NCBI RefSeq assembly: GCF_033568475.1
Contig: NW_027331831.1
Coordinates: 8,370,001 to 8,434,000, forward strand
DNA length: 64,000 bases
From: Henckelia pumila
Taxonomy: Eukaryota > Streptophyta > Magnoliopsida > Lamiales > Gesneriaceae
Reading direction: 5' to 3'
This document shows, one piece after another, positions 34,876-46,154 of the stretch. A program made the translations under genes and the position numbers. The notes beneath the pieces are model-generated. The model was given only the letters and a program-made list of their open reading frames with translations, was not told the DNA's origin and did not search any database. Numbering within the stretch: the stretch's first letter is position 1; the number at the start of each line of letters is the position of its first letter.

Positions 34876-34985
34876 AGCCCGGTGCGGTTTACTTGATTAA
34901 CGTAGTTTTCAGGCTATTGCGTTACTTTGGAGTTTACTTTGTGCGCATCGAAAGATATCGGTTGTGGATTTTCACGTTATTAAAA
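34876..34985 (+). mobile_element. Au-like SINE, 5'-truncated (unit C)
   Basis: Starts abruptly at GCCCGGTGCGGTTTACTTG; the tRNA-like head with box B is missing. Confidence 0.5.
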
Positions 34986-35674
34986 TGTCAAATGTATGTA
35001 ATTCAAAATTATTGGTGTTCAGCAATCGATATTACATCAAATATCTGATTATGATGATTTAACTGAGACGTCTACGTATATTTTTATGATTACTTTACTT
35101 GGAAGTTGGAACAATGAACTTGATTAACGTATATTTTAATGTTATATGAATTCTGGAGTCTGGACATCAAATAATTTGAATCTTCTCTAAATTCACAGTT
35201 CTTCTTGCATCAAATTTCCTTCAAATAAGACTTTTTTTTTTGGAAAACTTCAAATAAGACATTTTATTCTAAACACTAGGTAAACATAGTAATGATCAAT
35301 GAAAGTTTGTTAAATGGTTTCTTAATTGTTACGTGTTTTCTTAATTTTTAGCATTCTTTGAGTGGAGAGGACATAATATCTCTCACTAAAGAGATACATG
35401 AGTTCGATCACAAGTGATATAGTGAATTTAAAACATCGGAAACTCTAAATTATATGTGTTGCTCCAAATTTTGAGTTAAATATCTCCACTAAAAGAGAAG
35501 TAGCAGAAAAAAAGATAAAAAAAAAAACACGAGTTCGATTGTAGGTCATAAGTGAAAACTTTCTAATATCTACCTATGTATTATAAAACAAAAAATTTCT
35601 ACATTCCAACTTGAAAAATTCCTGAATTTAAAACATTGTCAACTTGTAAAATATATGCGACACTCCAAATTCGA

Positions 35675-35896
35675 AAAAATTAGCAATTTGGTCCTGTATG
35701 TTGGCCTGTTTTTTGTTTTGGTCATGTATATTGTCATATTTTGGAAAAGATACAATAACTTGGATATATTTTTGGTTTTGATCCTATATGTTGTCATGTT
35801 TTGGAAAATGTACAATAAATTATATATGTTTTTGGTTTTGATCCTGAATGTTTTCATGTTTTGGAAAATATACAATAACTTTGATATTTTTTTGGA
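35675..35896. repeat. 60-bp tandem array (unit C)
   Basis: Same array as in units A and B. Together with 36500-36722 it forms inverted arms about 600 bp apart. Confidence 0.85.
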
Positions 35897-36499
35897 TTTC
35901 ATCCCATGTTACCAGAACTCTCGAGAGATGTCGGGTTTTGCTTAGTTGACATAAGATTTCGCCAACTTGGCACCTATTAATTTTTATGTGGTATAATTTG
36001 GGTTCAATATGAGCAAAATTAACTGTAACAAAATAAAACATATAAGAAAAATACGGGAATCATTTACCTCAAACAAGATTTCGCACAAACAAAAATCTAA
36101 TTGAACGGTCGGCCCCTTTTATCTCAATAAAAGAGATTTAAATGGCTAAATTTTTTATCACAGGACTTGCATATGGATACACTGCCTGTCATTTACCTCA
36201 AAGGTAATTTTATTAAAACAAAAATATAACCAAAATTTATTGGGTTTTATTATTTAATAGGGGTAGAATACGATTTGGACTCGGCCTCTTCAACCTATGT
36301 TTTTGTTTGTGTGAAGGTTTTTTTGAGATACATGATTCACGTATTTTTTATATATATTTTAGTTTTTTTTTGTTTTTTTAGTTAATTCTGTTTATGTGGA
36401 ATCCAATTTAAGCCACATAATAATCAATAAGTGTCATATATGCAAAATATTATGTTAACTAAACATGATATTTCTTTCGAGTCATGACAACTAACATGA

Positions 36500-36722
36500 A
36501 AAAAACAAAAAACAAAAATATCCAATTTATTGTACATTTTCCAAAACATGACAACATGCATGACCAAAACAAAAAAATATCTAAGTTATTGTACCTTTTC
36601 CAAAATATGACAACATACAGGACCAAAACCAAAAAAATATCCAATTTATTGTATCTTTTCCAAAATATGACAACATACAAGATCAAAATAAAAAAATAAG
36701 CCAATTTATAGGACCAAAATGC
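36500..36722. repeat. 60-bp array in inverted orientation
   Basis: The reverse complement of the arrays above, ending AGGACCAAAATGCTAAAT, which mirrors ATTAGCAATTTGGTCCTG at the start of the direct arrays. It contains about four 60-bp units. Tandem repeats inside inverted termini are the hallmark of foldback-type elements. Confidence 0.75.
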
Positions 36723-37250
36723 TAAATTTCCCCTCCAAATTCACAATAACATAATTATACATTTTAAATTTGGATATTTTAATTTTTTTTAATAATAACA
36801 AGTTTTATATGCGTTGAATATTGGTCAAGTTTTTGTTATATTATTAAGTTATATTTTAATTTTTTTTTTTGTCAAATCATAAAATATTTTTTAATTAAAA
36901 AAGACAAAAAATCTTATCAGAAGAACTCACGTGTAAATTTTGTGAGACATGTTTTTAAATCATAAAATATTTTTTAATTAAAAAAAGACAAAATCTTATC
37001 AAACGGACTCGCATGTCAATTTTTTGAAACATGTATCTTATTTGGGTCATCAATGATAAATTATTGTTTTTTATGTAAAAATATTATTTTTATTATAAAT
37101 ATAAATAATATTGACTCGTTACAAACATTTTGTTAGTTTTAACTTTTACCAATGTGATATAAAGTTGGGTTGTACACCTCACCTCAACTGGGCAAAAATT
37201 ATGAGCCTGAAAGCCCAGTTCTCGAGCATAAATAAAATAGAATTATTGTG
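36723..37250. other. A/T-rich spacer, no gene; first part of the block copied at 42.6 kb
   Basis: Contains a short direct repeat (TAAAATATTTTTTAATTAAA near 36880 and 36962). From about 36740 the sequence can be followed, loosely, at 42590 onwards. Confidence 0.5.
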
Positions 37251-37254
37251 CCGA

Positions 37255-37430
37255 AACAATTAGCCCAGCCCAGTATGACCCACAGGCCAGCACTTTTGGG
37301 TTTCGAAACAGACATATAAATGAATACCCCCATTTCAGCTCGCAACAATTAGCCCAGCCCATTATGACCCACCCAGAACTTAGGGTTTCGAAACAAAGAT
37401 ATAAATGAATACCCCCATTTCTACAATTCT
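37255..37430 (+). promoter_or_regulatory. RPL17 promoter with duplicated site II / telo-box module
   Basis: Two tandem modules each contain AATTAGCCCAGCCCA (site II-like), GGGTTTCGAAAC and ATATAAATGAATACCCCC. The second carries TTAGGGTTTCG, a telo-box. Site II plus telo-box is the known promoter pattern of plant ribosomal protein genes. The TATA-like ATATAAATG occurs at 37315 and 37401. Confidence 0.7.
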
Positions 37431-37485
37431 ACTCGCCTCCTTCACCTTAGAACCCTGAGACGGAAGTCCGATCATCAGAAGCAGG

Positions 37486-39739
<2,254 letters not shown>

Positions 39740-40332
39740 GCTCATGGTGAATCCCAAATCATCGTTTTGCCAATTTTTGAGCTTATACCCTCTCGCCCTT
39801 GTTTTTTCTGAGACTATTGTGTTTTATTTGCATGAAATGATGATTTTGAGTTTAGAATATACTTGGATTTGTAAGGTTGATGGCTTCTCCAGCTCTTTCT
39901 ATGATTCTACCATTTCAATCAATCGTAATTTATTCTGATATGGTTCAAATAATTGACTAACGAAAACTGCTTTAAAGATTTGGCTTGTTTTGAACGGGGT
40001 TTAGAAAGAGATCTTGTTTATCGAGCAATGGCCATATAACTGTTAAAAGTTGAATTGTGCCATAATATGATAATTTTTTCAACAATTTCTGTTTCGCCGT
40101 GGAAACTATTTTGAACAAAAAATTTCTGTTTTGCCATGGAAACTATTTTGAACAAAAACTTATGGTCAATTGGTTATTTCTCTATTTACTTTGTTATCCG
40201 ACTGCTAATAATCATGTATCTAAAACATACACTTTACTACATGATATACCCATTTATATTTTAACTAAGTTACCTGTAAATTATTTTTACTAACGACTCG
40301 ACTCAAATGTTGAGTATGATACAATAATATTA

Positions 40333-40669
40333 TTTCGTTTGGATATATACTTATAAAATATTTTTATTAAAGTGTTTTTTTTAAAAAAAATTATAAAATG
40401 TTTTAAAAGTTGTTTTTAATGTTTTTGAACAAATATTTTTTTAAAAATTTTTGAACATTTCAAAAGTGATGTGTTTTGAGTTATATAATTGCTTCTAAAA
40501 AGATAAAAATATCAAAAAAACATCTTTTAAATGTTTTTATTTGGAGAACGTTTTTTTAAAAATATTTACCAAAAACATTTTATAAAAATCTTGTCTAAAC
40601 GCATTTTAAATTTTTTTCACTTGTTAAACACTAAAAACGTTTTTTTAAAGTACACATTCAAACAAAACC
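40333..40669. mobile_element. A/T-rich MITE-like element
   Basis: The left end TTTCGTTTGGATATATACTT is mirrored by the right end on the minus strand (GGTTTTGTTTGAATGTGTAC). The body is A/T-rich with AAAACGTTTTT words. Ends and target duplication are uncertain. Confidence 0.4.
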
Positions 40670-40959
40670 TGTATTTATATTTTATATATTTAAATGTTAG
40701 TTATTATTATTATTATATTACAAATTAAATATGATATGCGTGAGATTTAGTAAGATGATATTTTTAAAATTATAAAATATGAAAATGTATTATTTTATAA
40801 TTAATATGAAATGAAAATATAAACAAATAATAATTCAATGAATAAAACACAATGATTTTTTTTTAAAAAAGTCGCGAAGACAAAATTATATGCATTATAA
40901 TCCAATATGTGATGGATATGGGGTAATAGATATAAGCGATAATCATTCTAAAAAAAATA

Positions 40960-41430
40960 AAATAAAAAATAAAAATAAATCGGTTCGGTTATTTCGATTT
41001 TCGATCGATTATTTCGATTTGATATAATTATTTTAATCAATATTATAAATATATTTTAAAATATAATATGCTATCTTTTAAATGATTTCTTTGTAAAACC
41101 TTTAAATTCAAAGTTTAAATGATTTAAATAAACAACAATCAATTAAAAATTAAAAAAATGATTTTTTATTCACTTGATATCAACTCATAAAATATATAAG
41201 ATAAACAATTATATAAATAAAATTATTAATTTAATAAAATTTTAGTTTTTTCGGTATGTTCATTTTGAGATATATAATCCCAAACCGAACCAAATAAATT
41301 TCGATTTTAACATTTATATCCGAATTTCAAATTTTGGTTTTTGGTTCGGTGTTTGACTTTTTCGGTTTAGATTTACAATTTTTTCGGTTTTATCCAAAGT
41401 TTGTACATCCTTACTCTTACTTAGAAAAAT
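40960..41430. mobile_element. Decayed hAT-like element with CGGTTCGGTT / CCGAACC ends
   Basis: The left part has ATCGGTTCGGTTATTTCGAT and the right part CCGAACCAAATAAATTTCG, TTTTTCGGTTTAG and a GTTTGTACATCCTTA end, a pattern common at plant hAT termini. No open frame and no clear target duplication. Confidence 0.35.
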
Positions 41431-41453
41431 CAACTTAATATATATATACATAT

Positions 41454-42280
41454 TGATACCCCGGGAAGTCAGGGGTATCAAGGTCTATGGAGAGGCAAAG
41501 GCGACAGGATGCTAGTCAGGACAGCGAGCAGAGCTCTAGCCCGACTATTTTAGGGAGGAGTGGTGATACCCCGGGAAGTCAAGGGTATCGGAGTTAGGGA
41601 GAGGCAAAGGCGACAGAGATGCTAGTCAGGACAACGAGCGGGGCTCTAGCCCGACTATTTTAGGGAGGAGTGGTGATAACCCGGGAAGTCAGGAGTATCG
41701 GGGCTATGGAGAGGCAAGGATAGCATGGATGGATAGAATCGGACTAGTAGCTCAGATACAAGGGAGTAGCTCATTCCGGATGGAGGCATGAGGCCGAGAA
41801 GACCAAGTCTTCATGACTTGGGAAACACCCATTTCGCAGGAGCATGATCCCCACGATTGCCATAACCCCGAGCCTTCCGGCTTGATCGTGCACGACGGGT
41901 AAACGTGGGCAACCCCTGCACCCACGACCCAGATCGTGGCCACTACCCTGAAATTGCAGAGACATTCTCTCACTCTAGGGTCTATAAATACCTTGCATCA
42001 GGTATCAGTAAGAGTATGTTCATCTGAATCCCCAAAACACTATACTCATTTTTTCTAAAAAAACCCACTTTATTTCTAAGTCTGACTTAAGCATCAGAGT
42101 GGCCCTGCCGGAAAGCCTTCCGGCGTTCCATTAACGTGCTTTTATTTTCTTTTCCCTGTGTGCAGATTATCTCAGTCAGGGAAAGACAGATTACATACCA
42201 TCCTCATCAACCCGGTCATCTCGTCATGCCCACTTCACTACCCTGACAGCCCGGACACTCGGTTTTATCAACCATCATCA
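41454..42280 (+). mobile_element. Solo LTR (827 bp), TSD CATAT
   Basis: It begins TGATACCCCGGGAAG and ends AACCATCATCA, with CATAT at 41449-41453 and 42281-42285. A U3-like part carries three tandem copies of about 110 bp starting TGATACCCCGGGAAGTCA (41454, 41572, 41674). A TATA box (TCTATAAATACC) lies at about 41981. The AAGCATCAGAGTGGC region before the end resembles R-U5 of non-chromovirus Ty3/gypsy (Tat-like) LTRs. No internal region remains. Confidence 0.88.
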
Positions 42281-43476
42281 CATATATTTATATATTCCCA
42301 TTTTGAAAGAGATGGTAATTTCAATATATTACATAAACTTTGAACTTCAAACATCTTGAAATTTGATTAATTAACAGTTCATTATTTTTGCTTCAAAATA
42401 AATTATATTCTAAACAATAGGTAACCATAGTATGTTACACGGTCTCTTAATTTTCTGCATCCCCTCACATTAACTAGTTTGCAATAAAATTACAAGTTTA
42501 ACTGTAAAAAAATAAATAAATTCTGCATCCTTTGCAAAAATTAATGGGAATTCCTAAAATTAGTTACTTTAAAAATATACACACCTCTTCACAATAACAA
42601 GATGATTAGATAATAAAAAAAATGATAGATTTTGAATCTGTATTTTCTAAATGTTGTTGATGCTAATTTTCAAAACTTTTATAGACGTTGAATGTCGGAA
42701 AATTTATGTTATTTTTATTTTTTCATAATAAAATCTCTCCCACCTATAAAAGTTGGGTTTGTACGAGTCAATTGGGCACAAATAGAGCCTTCAGGCCCAA
42801 AATCTGGCACTTGAAATAAAAGAATTATTGTGTAGAAACAATTAGCCCAGCCCAATATGACCCCCGTAGATATTACGGTTTCGTACTAAAACTTCTCCTA
42901 CGGGACATTTTCTCTCCGATTGGCAGAAGGTACCTTCTCAGGCTCGCTACAGTGATTAAAGACGTTGATTATTTGATCTTTACTTCCAATTTTTCTCATT
43001 TGTTGTTAATTTTTGACAGGTGGAGTACTCGAGAGAGCCTGATTACGCCACGAAATGTAGGTTTTCGTTTATCATTTTTGTGGAATTTGGTTTTTCTGTG
43101 ATGTGTCTTTACTTTTTTATTTGCTATATATTGTCGCAGCTTGCAAAGCTAGGGGATCCGATCTCCTAGTTAGTTTCAAGTTATGTTCTCTTTCTTAATT
43201 TTTTTTTGGGTCCGGCTAAAATGTTCACGTGTAATTTAATTTTGATCTCGGAAACGCGATGCGGTCTGTTTTCCAGAGTTTTGATTTTGTAAATTTATAA
43301 ATTGGATCTTTTTTTGTTTCTTAGTCAACTTTGTTCGAAAGTTTTGAAATTTGATGTGTCGTGAACTTTATATGCTTGGGGTTGCTGAGGTCCGTTGTTT
43401 TTTGTTTTCACTACGTTGCTGGTGCTGGTACGAGTTCCAGTTTGTATTTGAGTATTGGGTCAATTACAACGTTTAA

Positions 43477-43616
43477 CCTGATGAAAAAAGCAGGGATTTA
43501 CTGCCTTTTGTGAACAAGGCTCTCGTATACATCAGGGATAAAAGATTTGCAATGTTACTGGGTGAACCTTTTCAGTTGTTCCAATGACTGATGGTTCAGT
43601 AAACGATGCTACATCG
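43477..43616 (+). ncRNA. H/ACA snoRNA candidate, copy 4 (in RPL17 duplicate)
   Basis: Counterpart of copies 1/2: CCTGATG/CATCAGG, hinge ATAAAA, TGAACC/GGTTCA and GCTACATCG. The TTGTT/AACAA inner stem is disrupted but GCCTT/AAGGC remains, so it may or may not be functional. Confidence 0.45.
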
Positions 43617-43826
43617 TTTCCTTGTTCTCTGCTGATAGAGCATCTTTTTTTGACGATATAGAAAGATTTTCTGTATGGACTTAATTCTGTATTTTTTATG
43701 CTACCAGTTAATTAACTTAGCATTTCAAGGGAATGATTTATTTTAAAATATGTTTTTTGGTAAAGGTTGTTAGTGATAGGGATGCGATGTTAATTTTAAG
43801 TCGAACACGTACTACTTTGGTACTTA

Positions 43827-43962
43827 CCTGATGAAAAAAGCAGAGATCTGTTGCCTATTTTTGAACAGTCTCTCGTAAATTCCAGGGACAGAAAAACCCA
43901 ATGTTATTGGGTGAACCTTTTGAGATCTAATGATTATTGGTTCAGTGAATAATGCTACATGT
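43827..43962 (+). ncRNA. H/ACA snoRNA candidate, copy 5 (in RPL17 duplicate)
   Basis: Counterpart of copy 3: inner stem CTGTT/AACAG kept, outer stem reduced to CCTG/CAGG, hinge ACAGAA, TGAACC/GGTTCA and GCTACATGT. Confidence 0.45.
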
Positions 43963-44988
43963 TCAAAAGTGTATCACAGCACGAGGAGATTTTGTTTAGC
44001 TTGTAGTTTAAACAGTGCATTTCTTCATGTAGCAGGCCATGGTGGGTTAGATATGAGGAGTATATGAGATTTATCCTTAAAGTTCTTATCTAATTTGAAG
44101 GTTGAGAGAACCCATAAAATGTGTTTTGTATGCCGTGTGCCTGGTATAGTCGCACCAAGAAATCTCAAGTTATTTAGTTTGATGGTTTGATTAGATTTAT
44201 GTATCTCTGCCTTGTTATGAATATTGTCAAGTGTTTTGATGGTTTTAATTAAATTTGTGCATCTTTGCCTTGCTGTGAAATTTTATGCTCTAAAATGTTG
44301 AGAAACCAGGATTTTTGTTATTAATTTTATTTAAGAAAACAAGATTCTATGTTTGGGCAACCCGGATTAACCTGAAAAATTGGGGCCGGGTTAGGGTAGT
44401 CAAAATGGCTAGTTGGCTACCCAACTAGTCTGGTACACTCGTACCATTTGTTGATCCATCCAAAAGAAAAGCTGGTTTTTAAGTTAATTGGACAACGTCC
44501 TGTGGGTGTGTTACGGCCTTTTTTCTTCCCGTTTTGAATAAGTATTGTTATGTCCATCCTTGAGGAACGCGGCTTTGATTTTTTTGGAGTTGTTTGCTTC
44601 AATTGATAATGATGGACTCTATTGCTTATTGTGCAAGTGTTTTTTTCCTACCCAGTAATTGCATAGTATCTGCCATTGTTCCTCGTTTATCTCAATATTT
44701 GCCAACCCATTATTTATTTTCAGGCTCATCACTATTCCATATTTTTGGCTTTGATTGATTACTCAACCCCTTGGGGATGTGATTTGTTCTGAAATTTCAA
44801 TATTATTGGGTACTAAAGGACGAGACTTCAACCATTTATTTATGATTTCATAAACTGTGTTATTGGTTTCCTTAAATAGTTACTTCACAACTCCTTTTGA
44901 TATAAATCATTTAATCCCGATCACATCTACTTGAGCACTTAATTCATTGGGGCATAACTATCTTGTTACTTAATAATTTGTTTGGCAG

Positions 44989-45270
44989 ATGGATTGGCAG
45001 GGGCAGAAGTTAGCAGAGCAGCTGATGCAGCTGATGTTGGTAATTTTCGCAGCTGTGGCATTCATTGTAGGCTATGTGTTGGGGTCTTTTCAGACCATGT
45101 TCCTTATCTACTCAGCAGGAGTCGTGCTAACTTCTATTGTTACCATCCCCAATTGGCCATTCTTCAACCGGCATCCCCTCAATTGGTTAGAGCCAAGCGA
45201 AGCTGAAAAGTATCCCAAGCCGCAGCCTGCTGTTAATTCTGGCTCAAAAAAGAAGACATCGAAGAAGTAG
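44989..45270 (+). CDS. SPCS1: Signal peptidase complex subunit 1 (SPC12), 93 aa
   Basis: A small ER membrane subunit of the signal peptidase complex, which trims signal peptides from secretory proteins and helps select substrates. The single coding exon starts MDWQGQKLAEQLMQLML, has two membrane helices (about residues 17-35 and 40-57) with a short loop, then IPNWPFFNRHPLNWLEPSEAEK, a family hallmark, and a lysine-rich tail (KKKTSKK) facing the cytosol. Length matches plant homologues. The ATG follows directly on an acceptor (TTGTTTGGCAG|ATG), so a 5' UTR exon must lie upstream. The nearest candidate is the RPL17-derived region, whose ex-start exon ends in a donor at 42929. Confidence 0.94.
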   Translation: MDWQGQKLAEQLMQLMLVIFAAVAFIVGYVLGSFQTMFLIYSAGVVLTSIVTIPNWPFFNRHPLNWLEPSEAEKYPKPQPAVNSGSKKKTSKK

Positions 45271-46154
45271 GCTATCTGAGTTTTCAGCATTCGAGGTCTT
45301 AGTAACATAGCACAATCTTGATGGATGAGTATTTACAGCACCTTGACATTGATTAACGATTACCAATTTAAAAGTACTCGTGACTACATATATTCTCATT
45401 TTGCTGTAATTTGCGATATACCGTTACTGTTCAGGCTATGGACACTTGGCTGATATCAAGATCTTGGTCGATTTACAAGCTAAAACTTGCTTGAATATAA
45501 GCATAAACAGCTAGCGTGGTCTATCAAATAATAATCACTATGCAGTGATGAAATAAGAACTTTGACTGCGGTGGGATGAGTGAAGCAGTTTTGACTTGGG
45601 ATTTTGAATGATTTAAATATAATTTCTAGTTTTGAAATCTCACTGAGTTGAATTCAAATGTGAATTAAGATGATCTGAAATTTTTCGGGTAAAAGGATTA
45701 ATTTTTGAAGTTTGCCCATACTTGGTGTTTTTAAATGCAAAAAATGTTTATACTGTTCATAACGTAACTTGAGCCAGTATTATTTTACACGGGTTCCCTC
45801 AAGAAACCGTGTTGCAGTTGCAATGAAGGTTTTATTATGAAATAGAGAAATAAAAGCTGCGATTTTCTTCTATTGCTCTGAGGTCAAATGAAGTACCAAG
45901 TTTCTGTTCCAAAAATGGCGTTTCGTTTCATCATTCATGATATCATGTGAATGGGTGGATGGCACACGTTCTTAAAGTAAACCTATTAACGATTTACTAG
46001 AGACATCATGCAGCTATTAAATGGAACATGAAATAGACTACCACTGGGAACATAATTCCGAATGGGTTGTGTACTTGTTATAAGTTAAAGATCGATGTGA
46101 ATATTGCTTGGACTCCAAAACTCCAAAACTTGGAGGCTGCTCTTTGCCAAGAAC
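45271..46154. other. Convergent intergenic spacer
   Basis: Lies between the 3' ends of SPCS1 (+) and GCS1 (-). Holds their 3' UTRs; nothing else recognised. Confidence 0.6.

Larger units (their letters stand above)
34135..36410 (+). repeat. Tandem unit C
   Basis: The third direct copy. The exon copy lies 2112 bp after copy B. It is rearranged internally: GATTATGATGATTTAACTGA occurs twice (34857 and 35049), the MITE right end and SINE head are deleted between them, and a stretch at about 35130-35290 is absent from B. Confidence 0.85.
42590..44190 (+). pseudogene. Copy of the RPL17 promoter, exons 1-3 and intron 3 (decayed)
   Basis: The promoter module AATTAGCCCAGCCCA recurs at about 42840. 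The ATG exon has become AAG before the donor (42927-42929|GT). The exon 2 copy is 43020-43056 and the exon 3 copy 43140-43180, with changed codons and its donor GT now TT. The exon 4-7 counterparts are missing. The copy of intron 3 with two snoRNA-like segments continues to about 44190. It cannot encode L17; it ends about 0.8 kb before the SPCS1 coding exon on the same strand. Confidence 0.85.

Noticed and set aside
41752-41973. Minus-strand frames of 60-75 residues near 41.8 kb
   Set aside because: They lie inside the solo LTR and have no domain signature.
44982-45206. Alternative frame starting at 44982 over SPCS1
   Set aside because: It starts inside the intron acceptor and is out of frame with the conserved SPC12 protein.
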